From: Rotaria socialis
Taxonomy: Eukaryota; Rotifera; Eurotatoria; Philodinida; Philodinidae
Reading direction: 5' to 3'
Assembly: GCA_905331475.1 (NCBI GenBank)
Contig: CAJNYU010001035.1
Location: 1 to 64,000 of the forward strand
Length of the DNA: 64,000 nucleotides
This document shows, one piece after another, positions 9,501 to 20,026 of the stretch; within the stretch, counting starts at the first letter, position 1; each line of letters begins with the position of its first letter. Position numbers and translations under genes: made by a program. The notes under the pieces are model-generated. The model ran no database searches and had not been told where the DNA came from. It saw nothing but the letters and a program-made list of their open reading frames with translations.

Positions 9501-10814
9501 TTATTCTTGGTCGAGGTGTAGGTGTTTGCGTATTCGATAATAATGTTCCTCGGTGAATATACCACTGTGTAAAATTTCGTCGGCTTGTTTTCGGATGTGT
9601 TCGTTCTTTACACCCAGGAATAACATTTTCCCGACAACATTAAAGTTCACATACGGAATATTCATAAATATTAAAATCTTTTTAATGTTTCGTGTAGTAA
9701 ATTTGTAATAAACTGACCGGATGATCTCAAATTGATAACGTTTTTCACGTTTTTTTCTATTTTTCCTTTGGTTTCTGGTTAACGGTTGACGTTGATGTGA
9801 ATGTTGATTAACCGGTCTATTTTGTTCTATATCATCGTCTGAAATAATTCCTATTTCATTCGATGGTTCATTTTGCGCATGAACCCCGATTAATGTATCA
9901 TCATAATCAAGTGATTTCCCATTATATAATGGTTGTTGATGTGGTAAATGGAGTTTCATTATCTCCGGTAAAGATATGCCCTCGAACTCATCGTCGCTTA
10001 TCATTTCATAGGGTTCATTTTCTACATGAATCCCTATGAATGCATTATGTATTGGTTCAATATGTATATGATCATCATTTAATTCAGAAATTTCCCGTTG
10101 TACATGAATTTCGACATCATGATTGATTTCATCTGATAAAAATAAATCACCTGGTACTTGATCTTGTTCATAATTGATAAGTTGTTTATCATCATATATG
10201 TTTGATATTAGCTTTGTTACAGCTAAACAATCATTTAAAGCGTATATAATCATTAATCTCCTATATTCTTCTTCATTTTCAATAATTTGATTTTTCTTCT
10301 TAATATATTCTTGTGATATTGCAATTGTATATAATGCGGGATCAAGTCCACACCCCCAATTTGCAAGGGTCATTCTCTTATCCAACCACTGGTTGAATGC
10401 TAGGTAAATGGCCATTTGAAGTGAATATGTTTCTTGAGCTTTGCGTTGTACATGAGATGATGATGGATGATTTTCATGAAACCACTCTTTGAATTTTTGT
10501 TGTATATTTTTATCATTGATCTGGTGAATATCATTGCGATCAAATAAATTATATTGGTAAAATTTGGAGAGTTCATCTTTGATGTCGCCCCATGAATAAA
10601 TAATGTGATTGTCGGAGAAAATGGTTCGACAAAGCGTTTTTATTTTGTCGAATGTTCTTGACTGTTCAACAGGTAAATGCATTGTCTCGATAAGTATTAA
10701 AATAGATGGATGATTTTTATATACGAATTCGATTTGGATCAATGCAGCTGTTGAAGGTTTAGGTGGGTCTTGTAATTGGCATTCCGTATCCAATGTGTAA
10801 TGTGTTGTGTTCAT
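9501..10814 (-). CDS. ORF3 of the LTR element: DEDDy-type 3'-5' exonuclease-like protein
   Basis: A 437-residue frame between pol and the 3' LTR. The motifs of a DEDDy exonuclease are visible: D9-T-E11 in a Y-T-L-D-T-E context (motif I), an acidic D77/D80 in W-G-D-I-K-D-E-L (motif II), and Y191-A-L-N-D195 (motif III, Y-x3-D). This is the RNase D / DnaQ-like fold that trims nucleic acid 3' ends. The second half (about 210-440) is acidic with repeated D-D/E-N-E-P segments and a basic R-K-N-R-K-K-R-E-K-R tract near 350-360, with no domain I recognise. The frame may start somewhat upstream, since related coding sequence continues to about 11083. Its role in the element is not known. Confidence 0.75.
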   Translation of the reverse strand: MNTTHYTLDTECQLQDPPKPSTAALIQIEFVYKNHPSILILIETMHLPVEQSRTFDKIKTLCRTIFSDNHIIYSWGDIKDELSKFYQYNLFDRNDIHQINDKNIQQKFKEWFHENHPSSSHVQRKAQETYSLQMAIYLAFNQWLDKRMTLANWGCGLDPALYTIAISQEYIKKKNQIIENEEEYRRLMIIYALNDCLAVTKLISNIYDDKQLINYEQDQVPGDLFLSDEINHDVEIHVQREISELNDDHIHIEPIHNAFIGIHVENEPYEMISDDEFEGISLPEIMKLHLPHQQPLYNGKSLDYDDTLIGVHAQNEPSNEIGIISDDDIEQNRPVNQHSHQRQPLTRNQRKNRKKREKRYQFEIIRSVYYKFTTRNIKKILIFMNIPYVNFNVVGKMLFLGVKNEHIRKQADEILHSGIFTEEHYYRIRKHLHLDQE

Positions 10815-11431
10815 AGCATATTCAATTAAATTATTTAATACATCAATAGATGTTTCACGATGAATATGGTAATATCTATAATTAGATGTTGATATTTGAA
10901 AGATATCACATTTACCTTCTTGGACAAGTTCTTCATATTTTTGTTTTCCAACACTTTCTTCGATTGATATTTGTTGGTTAATCGATCTAATTTTTCTAAT
11001 GGGGAAACATAATATGATTGATTTGAATAACGTGAAGAATATCGATTATAATTTTTGTTCGTTGAATAAGTAGATTTTGACATTGATGTATATGTATAAT
11101 GTGCATGTATTGTTGTAAATATATTTAATGGTGGTGAAGACGACGAATAAATGAAAATGTAAATAAATATCTAAAATGAAAGACATGTATGACCAGGACT
11201 TTCCTAGAAAAGTCCTCTTATCGTTCTATCTCATTTACATGAACCCGTATGAGGTTCATTTCTAACGTATATAAATTATCATTGATCGTTTAATTAATTA
11301 ATATTCATTGTAATGATAATAATGGTCATAATTGATAATGTTTCGTTCGGTAAAGTAAATAACAAATATATCCATGTATGAGTAATATGTGGATTTTCCA
11401 TTTTTTCGTTCTTTCTATTTTTTTTAAAGTT

Positions 11432-14400
11432 CTATTTGAGATTCCGTCTTTGTGTAATTGATACTATGATGTCGCTAGTGACTTGTTTCGTTAATGTAGG
11501 TATCTTCACATGTTGTACGATAAATGTTTTTGTGCTGAGTTTTTTTGTTATCCGGAACGGTCCTTCGTATCTCGCGTCGAATTTATTGCGCATATTTAAT
11601 ATTTTAATTAATACTAATTCACCGATCGTGTGATTTGGATTGGAACGATGTTGATCATAACGTTGTTTGTATTTCTCTTGCTGTTCCAATATTTTAATTT
11701 TTGCTTGTTCGGTTAATGTTGATAAATATTGATTTAATTTTAATCGATGCTCTGGGTCTTGTGAAAGTGTAATTAATGGTTGTTGTTGATCGAAAGGTAA
11801 TATTGGTGATCGACCATGCATTAATTCAAATGGAATTTGTCCGGTTGTTGTGTGAATACTTGTATTGTAATTGAATGTAACAAATGGTAACTGTTCATCC
11901 CAATTTGTACGTTTTTCATTTGATAATGCTGCTATTTTGGCGTCCATTGTTGCATTAAATCTTTCAATTTGTCCATTAGTCATCGGATGGTAAGGTGTTG
12001 AATATAAATGTGTAACACCGATTTTTTTTAATAATTCGGTCATCATTGTAGCGGTAAAATGTGTACCGTTATCTGTAAGAATGCATTTTGGAGTGCCATA
12101 TTTAAGGATAACTTCTTCGGTAACAAAACGGGCTGCTGTTGTGGCAGTGCAATCACGTACTGCTTTAGTAATAACAAATTTTGATAAGACATCGGTTAAT
12201 GCAATAATATATTTATTGCCATTTTTCGTCGTTGGTGTAATAGGTCCATGGAAATCCATAGTAAGCAATTGCCATACTCCTTCAGGAGGTTTGATTGGTT
12301 TGAGAGCGCCAGGAGGTTTTTGTCGTAGATGATTATTTTGTAAACAAGGTAGACATGACTTAACATAATTCCGTATATCATCAATCATATTAGGCCAAAA
12401 ATATCTTTGTCGAATTTTGTGAGTGGTTTTATTTCGACCAAAATGTGCTCCATTCGCTGGTGTATCATGATAAATTTTAATAATGTCGGAGCGAATTCGT
12501 CCTTTGGGTACAAATGGTACCGGTGGGGACGATTTTTTCAGTAACATATTATCTTCTAAAAAATAATCATTGAAATCTTTAATATGTGATATCATGTGTT
12601 TTGTTTGTTTATCTTGATGTTGTAACTGTTTTAATTGTTCCCATGTAAATGGTACAATCATATTATGATCATTGCTAACATCCATTATATGTGATTGTGG
12701 TGGTTCTACAACACAGGAATGATCGACCTGTTTGTCGTCATTCCTCTTTTGTTGTGCTTCATCACAGGAACGATCGACTTGTCGGTCGTCATTCCTCTTT
12801 TGTTGTCTTGTTTGCGCCCTTGTAGTGACGGATGCAACGACATGTGTTATTGTGAAATTGTCGGTTTGTGTTGATCGGGATGTTGTTGGTGTATAATCAT
12901 CTTCATCATTCATTCCATTATCGACTGGTGATCGGGATAAATAATCAGCTACGGTATTATGTTTTCCTTTAATGTATCGAACAGTAAATTGATATTGTTG
13001 TAATTTTAAACGCCATCGTTCACATTTTGAATTTAATTGTTGCTTCAAGTTGAATGGTAATAATGGTTTATGATCTGTTTCGATAATGAATGAACGACCA
13101 TCTAAGTACTTGTGCCATTTTTCGATTGCGTATATAATAGCGTAACATTCTTGTTCTGTTGCAGGCCAATTCATTTGTGTTGGTGTAAACTTCTTTGATA
13201 AGTAAGCGACTGGTAGATCACCGTGTGAATGAGTTTGCATAAGTACAGCTCCAATTCCAATTTTTGATGCATCCGTTTGTATCTTGAATGGTAAATTTTG
13301 ATCTGGAATTCGTAATATCAAATCATTGGTTAATATTTTCTTTAATTTATTAAATGCATCAAGTGCATCATCAGATAGAGTAATAGGTGTCGCTTGTGAT
13401 TTTTTTGATCGTTGTTCTTTAGTTCTCGGTGCATATTGATGTAAAGGTTGTGCAATGGTGGAAAATGCGGGTATAAATTTACGATAATATTCCGCAGCTT
13501 TGACGAATCGAAAAGCTTCTTTTGCTGTTGTTGGCTGTCGAGTCTCTACTAATGCGCGGATGTTGTCTGCATTCGGTCTAATATTGCTGTGTTCAATATG
13601 ATGACCCAAATAATCTATCGCTGTTTGTGCTATTTGACATTTATTAATATTGAGACGAAAATTTGCATCATTTAATCGATTTAGAATATCATCGAGGTGG
13701 TGTAAATGTTGGTTAAATGTTGTTGAATATATAATAACATCGTCGAGATAAGCTAATGAATATTGCCATCTGGTAGGTCCGAGTATTTGACTAACGATGC
13801 GTTGAAATGCTGGAGGACCATTTGTAACACCTTGAGGTAACACTGTAAATTGGTAATGTTGATCTCTGGTAGAGAATGCTGTTTTTGGACGATCTTCCGG
13901 ATCAAGGCCAACTTGAAAATAACCAGATTTAAAATCAATTGTAGTATAATATTCGGCTTGAGATAAGTGGTCAAAAATATCATCAATACGAGGCATAGGA
14001 AATGCATCCTTCGTAGTAATATTGTTTAATTTTCTAAAATCAATACAAAATCGAACAGAACCATCTTTTTTTCTTACCAATACTATTGGGGATGACCACG
14101 GCGAGATAGATTCTTCGATTATTCCTTGCTTGAGTAATTTATCAATTTCGTCTCTTTGCATTTGTTCATCCTTGTATGAAACCCGATATGGTGAAGTATA
14201 AGTTGGTGGATGAACACCAGTTTCAATGGCATGATGAACTGTTGCTTTAATGGTGGACGGTTGACGAATGTCAAATAGTTTTCCATGTTTCCATAAAATA
14301 TTTTGTAATTCTTTTCGTTGTTTTATGTCTTCGATGTGTTGGGTGAGTTTCTCGATTTGTTCTCGCATTTCTGATGGATAACATTTTTGGCGTAAATGTT

Positions 14401-15394
14401 GTTGTAAATCATTTCGGGATAGAAATTGTTCTTGACAAACATAGCATCGATGTTGTTGTGCTTCATCATGTTCTTTTCCACAGGTAAAGTCCGTAAATCG
14501 GACCTTCCTCTTCTCTCGGAATAATGGATCACAGGAACCACTCTTTCGAGTGTTGTTCCTCTTATAATTAAATGATTTTGAATATGTTGGTTGATAATTT
14601 TCGTCTTCTGATAATACTGGTAAAATACAATAATTATTTAATTCAGTCTGATATGAAATATGTCCCAATTTTGTATTCTTTGATAGCGTACGTTGACGAT
14701 CATTGACATTGATAATCATAATCTGACTTGTATTATTTTCCATTTTGAGTATAGCATTTGCAAGTAATATTTGTTTCGAATATAAATTGTGAGCTGGTTC
14801 AAATAAAACATCAATAGTATTTTTTATAGGTGATGCAGTTTTTACGTTAATAAGTTTTTCTGAATATGGTGGTAGTGTAATTTCATCGATCAAAAGTATA
14901 GTTAAATGAATATCAGGTGGTTTGATAAATGGTGTTGTTGCTATTATTTGATAATATTTGTCGGTCAGAAAAATATGTCGTTGTGGTGAATCAATGATGA
15001 CATTGTTTTCGGCGATCCAGTCATTTCCAAGTAATAAATCCGTAATAATATTTGTCGCGACATCTGCTAGAATTAATGTCGTATGACCTTGGATTTTAAT
15101 TTCGAGTTGAATTTCACCAATAATGTTAATCGATGTAGAATTAGCTGACTTGTGTGATTTATGTTTATACATGAATTTCTTATGGTGGATATTTTTTAGT
15201 AATTGTTGATTAATGATGCTGACTGCAGATCCAGTATCAATAATAGCATGTTGTCGTTTACCATTAACTTGAACATTAATAAATATAGGACTTGAGAATT
15301 TTGATGTAATATTATAATTCGTTGATGGATGTTGTTTTAATTTACTGGAATGACCACCATCACGGGTTCCAGCTAGTAGAAAACCTGTGGGCAA
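11432..15394 (-). CDS. pol polyprotein of the Ty3/gypsy element
   Basis: A 1,320-residue frame. Order of parts: aspartic protease with I-I-D-T-G-S-A near residue 53; a C-x2-C-x12-H-x4-C zinc-finger-like segment (about residues 315-340), unusual between protease and reverse transcriptase; reverse transcriptase with Y-L-D-D near 548; RNase H with an E-T-D-H-K-P motif; integrase with an H-C-C zinc segment (about 980-1015), then a D-x-x-G core, L-T-D-N-G and the N-G-Q-I-E-R-F glutamate (about 1045-1140). The order protease-RT-RNase H-integrase defines the Ty3/gypsy group. Treated as part of a fossil element. Confidence 0.9.
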   Translation of the reverse strand: MPTGFLLAGTRDGGHSSKLKQHPSTNYNITSKFSSPIFINVQVNGKRQHAIIDTGSAVSIINQQLLKNIHHKKFMYKHKSHKSANSTSINIIGEIQLEIKIQGHTTLILADVATNIITDLLLGNDWIAENNVIIDSPQRHIFLTDKYYQIIATTPFIKPPDIHLTILLIDEITLPPYSEKLINVKTASPIKNTIDVLFEPAHNLYSKQILLANAILKMENNTSQIMIINVNDRQRTLSKNTKLGHISYQTELNNYCILPVLSEDENYQPTYSKSFNYKRNNTRKSGSCDPLFREKRKVRFTDFTCGKEHDEAQQHRCYVCQEQFLSRNDLQQHLRQKCYPSEMREQIEKLTQHIEDIKQRKELQNILWKHGKLFDIRQPSTIKATVHHAIETGVHPPTYTSPYRVSYKDEQMQRDEIDKLLKQGIIEESISPWSSPIVLVRKKDGSVRFCIDFRKLNNITTKDAFPMPRIDDIFDHLSQAEYYTTIDFKSGYFQVGLDPEDRPKTAFSTRDQHYQFTVLPQGVTNGPPAFQRIVSQILGPTRWQYSLAYLDDVIIYSTTFNQHLHHLDDILNRLNDANFRLNINKCQIAQTAIDYLGHHIEHSNIRPNADNIRALVETRQPTTAKEAFRFVKAAEYYRKFIPAFSTIAQPLHQYAPRTKEQRSKKSQATPITLSDDALDAFNKLKKILTNDLILRIPDQNLPFKIQTDASKIGIGAVLMQTHSHGDLPVAYLSKKFTPTQMNWPATEQECYAIIYAIEKWHKYLDGRSFIIETDHKPLLPFNLKQQLNSKCERWRLKLQQYQFTVRYIKGKHNTVADYLSRSPVDNGMNDEDDYTPTTSRSTQTDNFTITHVVASVTTRAQTRQQKRNDDRQVDRSCDEAQQKRNDDKQVDHSCVVEPPQSHIMDVSNDHNMIVPFTWEQLKQLQHQDKQTKHMISHIKDFNDYFLEDNMLLKKSSPPVPFVPKGRIRSDIIKIYHDTPANGAHFGRNKTTHKIRQRYFWPNMIDDIRNYVKSCLPCLQNNHLRQKPPGALKPIKPPEGVWQLLTMDFHGPITPTTKNGNKYIIALTDVLSKFVITKAVRDCTATTAARFVTEEVILKYGTPKCILTDNGTHFTATMMTELLKKIGVTHLYSTPYHPMTNGQIERFNATMDAKIAALSNEKRTNWDEQLPFVTFNYNTSIHTTTGQIPFELMHGRSPILPFDQQQPLITLSQDPEHRLKLNQYLSTLTEQAKIKILEQQEKYKQRYDQHRSNPNHTIGELVLIKILNMRNKFDARYEGPFRITKKLSTKTFIVQHVKIPTLTKQVTSDIIVSITQRRNLK

Positions 15395-16383
15395 TCACGT
15401 ACGCGATGGTCAGATTGTCCGCATTGATAACATCCAAATGGTTTCTTATAATAGCAATCAATTGTACGGTGATTATTTCGGTGACATATCGAGCAGGGAC
15501 CATATTGACGCATATTCATAGTTGACGAATTATTTGATGTAGCTTGTTCCGGTGGAATGTGTTGTATGTTACGACGAGATGTAGACGATTGTGATTGAAG
15601 ATTAAATGAACGATGTTGTGAAGGTATATGACGAATTCGTGGCGGCGATCGTGGTTGTACGTTGAAATGCTTTTGTTGTTGGTAAAGATTGTTGACTTCG
15701 CGTGTATTAGTTGTTTGTGTTTGATGTAAATGTTGTGATTCACTTGGATGTATATTTTCCGGTGTTTTTAGTGTTGTTGATGCTGTATTCGAAAAATATG
15801 GAACATACGGTGCTGTTGTTTCACGTTCCGGAACATTTTCTTCTTGTAGTTCTTGTTCGTCTTTAGCAATTTAAAAAAATGCTTGTGTTGTCCGAGCTGA
15901 GTCAGATAATGCTTTCATTTGACGTTTGATTGGAATTTTTAATGAATCGTTTATTCCATTTTCTAGCCATGATATGATCATTTTTTGTGACATCGATGGA
16001 TCATATTCATGACATAGTTTAATAATAGCATCGTAATAAGATGTGATTGTTTCATCTGTTTTTTGTTTACGTTCTTTTAATTGTTCGAACAATTTTGACG
16101 ATGAATCACATCTTGTAAATCTTTCCAATAACGCAAATTTCAGTTGTTCCCATTGAGTTAATGACATATTATCGTCATACCAGCGTCTTGCTTCACCATC
16201 TAATTTAGCGGTACACATACAATGTAAAATATTTTCATTTGCGTCAATCATTTTTCCAATTCTCTCAATATTGCTGATGAACTGAAAAATCTTGTATTCT
16301 TCACCACCATTGAATTTGCTCAAATTAGATAAGCATTCACGATAACATATCATCATTGCTGAGTCGTGCATATTGTTAGGCAT
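15380..16383 (-). CDS. gag region of the Ty3/gypsy element
   Basis: The N-terminal part (from 16383) has the helical layout of a Ty3/gypsy capsid with a W-Y-D-D motif followed by L-T-Q-W-E-Q-L and F-T-R-C-D-S-S-S-K-L, the retrotransposon gag domain. Towards 15380 there are two cysteine-rich segments (C-x2-C-x8-C and C-x2-C-x4-H-x4-C) that look like nucleocapsid zinc knuckles. The gag region is in a different frame from pol, as is common in the family. It appears not fully intact. Confidence 0.7.
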
Positions 16384-16850
16384 TGTTTGAATATTTTCAG
16401 TGGTGTTGTTTAATGATCCCAGTGTTAATATTTTAACTATACGTTCAGATGTTTTTGTTAATAAATTGCCGGTTAGTTCCGGATCAATATCAATGCTTCG
16501 TAAATTGTAAGCCGTACTTGGTAATATCAGTAAAGAGAAATAATAATAATAGTAATGTTAAATTCAATTGATAGTGTTGATGTTGGATGTATAATAATTT
16601 ATGGAATAATTTTCTTCGTATGTATTATAACCCTCTCAGACAATTCCTAATGGAACTATCTCTTCAATTCAATTGAGGGTTCACAGACAGTTTCCAATGA
16701 AACTACCTCTTACCAAAATAAATGAAAAACGAATTCACTTACCGAGTTGTATATATATATTTTCGTTTTTTTTCTTAATTCTGGTGGAATATAAATTTCT
16801 TCCTTTGCGTTGGTTCGTATTTTATTATTATTGAATAATAATAAAATTAT

Positions 16851-16864
16851 CGGTCACGGCACCA
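16851..16864 (-). other. Primer binding site of the LTR element
   Basis: Immediately inside the 5' LTR the minus strand reads TGGTGCCGTGACCG. TGG is the complement of the tRNA 3' CCA end, so this is the expected first-strand primer site. Confidence 0.7.
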
Positions 16865-16866
16865 AA

Positions 16867-17102
16867 TATTAGGGGTGATATCTTCACCCTTCTCTTTATT
16901 GAGAAAAACGATAACTACTTAATAATAAACAAACCAAACGAAACGAGAAAACCAACACACATCTCTCTCTCTCCTCCCCCGAGAGGACAACAAGAATATA
17001 TATGTATATATATATATGACGATAGATGTGGCGGACGACTAGAGATGCAAGAAGAATACATGAAAAGAGAATAATAGTATGTGAGGGCATCAGCCCGTAA
17101 CA
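16867..17102 (-). repeat. 5' LTR of the Ty3/gypsy element
   Basis: A 236-bp copy of the terminal repeat. On its outer side the minus strand reads GTGTTTGGGTGTGGGGGGG, a G-rich stretch with telomere-like TGTGGG character, rather than a duplicate of the other flank. Confidence 0.9.
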
Positions 17103-17529
17103 CCCCCCCACACCCAAACACGGTCCCAAATAACCTCTCTGTATATCTTGTTCTATATATGCTTCCGATGTAAATTGTTGTGTTCGAATTAATCGCATAA
17201 TCGTTTGGTGGCGCTCAGCTGAACGAAGCTCTGGTATAGGTTGACCTTCTTCGATCACAAAGACACGAATACGACATGTTTCTTTACACGTTTTTTTTTC
17301 ATTTAATGTTGTAGCTGATGCTTTCGAATTTTTTTCGGATATTAGAGGATTTGATAATGTAGATTTTTCCTGATAATGAAAGAAGCATGTAATTGATAAT
17401 ATACTCTTCGACGATTTAAGATGTTGATTTTATACCTTTTATTTCACAACGAGAACAACCATATGCAGCAGTAGGTTCTGCTATATTCTGCAACAACGCT
17501 GTTGCAGGTTTATCATTTGTTGACCCAAG
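17103..17529 (-). pseudogene. Fragment of a tnp2-type transposase gene, right-hand flank of the LTR element
   Basis: Two exons are readable on the minus strand. The first ends with L-L-G-S-T-N-D-K-P-A, Q-N-I-A-E-P and G-C-S-R-C-E-I-K before a GT at about 17441. After an intron of about 70 bp the second runs from about 17372: R-I-R-V-F-V-I-E-E-G-Q, then R-S-A-E-R-H-Q-T-I and Y-L-G-P-C, until the LTR. The D-x-P-A / Q-N / Y-G-C-x-x-C-E-x-x-G series is typical of tnp2-like transposases (CMC-related and Plavaka-type elements in animals and fungi). Upstream the frame continues beyond the 2.5 kb pogo-like insertion at 17533-20029: 20033 onward supplies T-A-T-V-L, which joins L-G-S-T-N-D-K-P-A in phase. 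It is truncated at both ends and dead. Confidence 0.55.
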
Positions 17530-17829
17530 TAAACCCCCCACCCAGATTTGGAAGCCATGGCTTTCTATTACGATTGAATAAGTCGTCCTTTTTTTAGTGA
17601 CGTTCTATTGCGGGTGACCTTCTATTAAGGATTTTTCAGAGAATTATTTCTATAGCTGTGCTATTTATTCTTTCGTTTGTTTCTGCTAGTTTTATTTATT
17701 TCAAGTACTGAATATGCTTTTTGCATTAATTCTATTATTGTCTATCATACATGAATCAAATAATGAAAACACAAAAATAGCAGAAAAATAAATAGAAAGA
17801 AAAACGTTTGTCCTTGTTTTATCAATTTT

Positions 17830-19720
17830 TTCCACATTTCTGAAATTTTTAATTGTTTACTCTTTTGTTTATTTAATTCTGCTAAATGTTGTTCTTGAGC
17901 TTTTTTAACCTCAGCTTCAATTATTTTATCTAAATCTAATTGTGAATTTGTTGATGGATAATCTATTGTTATTGGATCAAATTAGTATCCAGGGAGAGTT
18001 CGTGGTTGCACAAGTGAATCATCAGTCCATGTATAACCTAAATTTATAAATGCTCGTTTAATATCAATATTGATTAATGTTCGCTTCCATGCAGACGAAG
18101 TTAACCTTGTACATAAAACTCGTGATTGTGATGCTGATAATTTAATTTTTGATCTTGGTCCATATTTTTCAGTGAATTCTTCACTACATTCATAATAATG
18201 ATGCTTGAAAACAGAAAAGACAAATACATCCAATGCTTGTATATACATTGTACACCTTTGGGAATCACAGCTGCAACAACGCCCTCTTTACGTAATAAAC
18301 GAAGTGTTGCATCATTTAAATGTGTGGATGAACTGTCCGTAATAAATAATTTTGGTTTGTTATCTTTAATTTTTGATATCCAGTAATTAATATATTTATC
18401 CATTGTCTGTCTACTATTGACTGCTTTTGGAGTAAAAAACACTTTAATATCTTTAGCATATTTTGCTTTTTCATTTTCAGATATTTTACCTAGAATATTG
18501 AAATTTGAATTTTTTTTATTAAAAGAAGAAGTTCAATAATTGAATAACTTACCTTTCCCTTTAAACAATAATATAGGACCAATTCGAGAATTGTCTTCGC
18601 CAAAAATAGTTAAAATGAGAGTGCAGAATCGTTTACTACTAATATGTCCCTCAATTTCATTACAAGTATTAATATCATTAATACTTATTTTACTTTAGTC
18701 ACCAAATAGACTTAATGGACTTTCATCCATATTGCAAACGTCTTTAGGTGTGAAAGCCCCCATTGGACCTCGTTTAGGTGCCCACCGACTTGATCTTCGT
18801 AATAAGTATGAAATTCATGTACTAATTTATGTACTTCATTGAGTGGTATTTTTTGATGTCGGTCTGGCTTTTGTAATGATAAACCATGACGTCGAAGAAA
18901 ACGACCATACCATTTCGAAGATGGAGCTTCATGATTTAATTCTATACTAATTTGGTTCCCTCTTCTTTGTAATTGTTTAAATGAAACCTTTTCTTTTCTA
19001 ATCATTATTATATCATTTGGTTGTTTAATAAAACATCGACGTTCTCTATACCATTGCAATAACTTTTGATCAAGATTGGGATAGTGTATTTTTACACCTG
19101 CTCCCTGCAAACGTTTTCGTTTCCTACCTAAAATGAAAATAGCAACAATCAACTAGGTTAAATTATTGCTTAATGATTATGTTAAGTAACGGAATGAAAG
19201 ACTAATCGAATTATCGAAAATGATAAACAACTTGCCATGGTTTTTGTTTTGAGAGAATTAATAATTCTTGTTTTTGTTTTTGCCATTGTGATAACATAAA
19301 TCTTTTACAATGATTCAGTTATGCCGTTAGGCTTTTATTATTTCCATCTTTTTCTAACTGATTAAATACTTTAAAATTCTTAGCAACGGACCATTGTTGT
19401 CGTTTACGTTTAATACCACCAGACACACTTTTTACTTCTATTTCATCATCAGATGGACTTGATGAAGATGTTTTGTCATCAGCTATTGTTGTAATAGCCG
19501 ATGCTGTTGTAGTTGCATTATTATTGATTTCTTCGTCTTTTTCGTTATCATCAGAATTTATGTTGAAATAAGCATCATAATTAATTATATGATTTTCATG
19601 GTCATCGATTTCAGATGTAACTTCAATATCTGAACTATCTGAACTATCACTTTCTTGCTCATCGTTGTTACTGAATTCTGTAAGCGTTTGTAAATGTAAT
19701 TCAGTGTCCGAAGAAGTCAT
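17830..19720 (-). pseudogene. pogo/Tigger-like transposase (CENP-B-type HTH plus DDE_1), decayed
   Basis: The N-terminus (ATG at 19720) is a long acidic Ser/Asp/Glu stretch followed by K-R-K-R-Q-Q-W-S-V-A, a psq-like helix-turn-helix ending in Q-W-Q-K-Q-K-Q-E-L-L. After an intron (about 19240-19138) comes the CENP-B/Tc5 HTH: D-Q-K-L-L-Q-W-Y-R-E-R-R and W-Y-G-R-F-L-R-R-H-G-L-S-L. The DDD core follows as N-M-D-E-S (near 18730), F-I-T-D-S (near 18335) and Q-A-L-D-V-F (near 18230), then L-G-Y-T-W-x-D-D-S and a Lys/Glu-rich coiled-coil tail. The gene is broken: in-frame TAA at 19319-19321, 18695-18697 and at the end of the P-G-Y motif (17982-17984), and frame changes near 18790 and 18240. It cut and pasted DNA at TA sites when active. 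Confidence 0.75.
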
Positions 19721-19948
19721 TTTATGTTAAATTTTGGATTAAACTGATCGAATTAAACGTTTTTTTCTTCTTCTTTCTATAAGACATATAATTATGCACG
19801 TTTATGTCTCGACTATATATAAAATGTAAATATACTTTATATGCACAAATTTCATTGGCATGGCGTTCTATTATGTCGAGCGAATCAAACTTTCGGAGGT
19901 GGCGTTCTATTCCGGGTGTCTTTCTATTATAGGGTGGCGTTCAATTCT

Positions 19949-19967
19949 GGGGGGGGGNNNNNNNNNN

Positions 19968-20026
<59 letters not shown>
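19949..20026. other. Assembly gap (10 N) between a G-run and a 59-base C-run
   Basis: Nine G, ten N (19958-19967) and then 59 C. The element's left end starts ACCCCCC, so its right end should read GGGGGGT. The G-run before the gap fits this. The C-run after it is probably an assembly artefact from reads of the opposite strand or terminus. Confidence 0.7.

Larger units (their letters stand above)
9031..17102 (-). mobile_element. Ty3/gypsy LTR retrotransposon with an extra DEDDy-exonuclease ORF, 8.07 kb
   Basis: The element lies on the minus strand. Parts in its own direction: 5' LTR (17102-16867), primer binding site next to it, gag, pol (protease, reverse transcriptase, RNase H, integrase), a third ORF with exonuclease motifs, a purine tract next to the 3' LTR, and 3' LTR (9266-9031). 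The LTRs are 236 bp each, start TGTTACGGGC and differ at only three positions (about 98.7% identical), so the insertion is young on the scale of this locus. The element looks nearly whole, with about one or two breaks, mainly in the gag region. No target-site duplication is visible: the flanks are GTGTC on one side and a G-run on the other, and they belong to different genes. Extra ORFs of this exonuclease type are known from bdelloid LTR elements. Confidence 0.9.

Noticed and set aside
16896-17258. A 120-codon frame across the 5' LTR border
   Set aside because: It joins the tnp2-type fragment to LTR sequence by chance; the two parts are annotated separately.
8770-17529. The RPA-like exons and the tnp2-type fragment as two halves of one gene split by the LTR element
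   Set aside because: No target duplication joins them and the two sides belong to different protein families.
5261-19321. Recurring in-frame TAA in decayed DNA transposase genes, as if TAA were read as glutamine
   Set aside because: Intact host genes here (gene B, DTD2, gene C) use TAA as a true stop, so a changed genetic code is not supported; CAA-to-TAA decay in dead copies is simpler.
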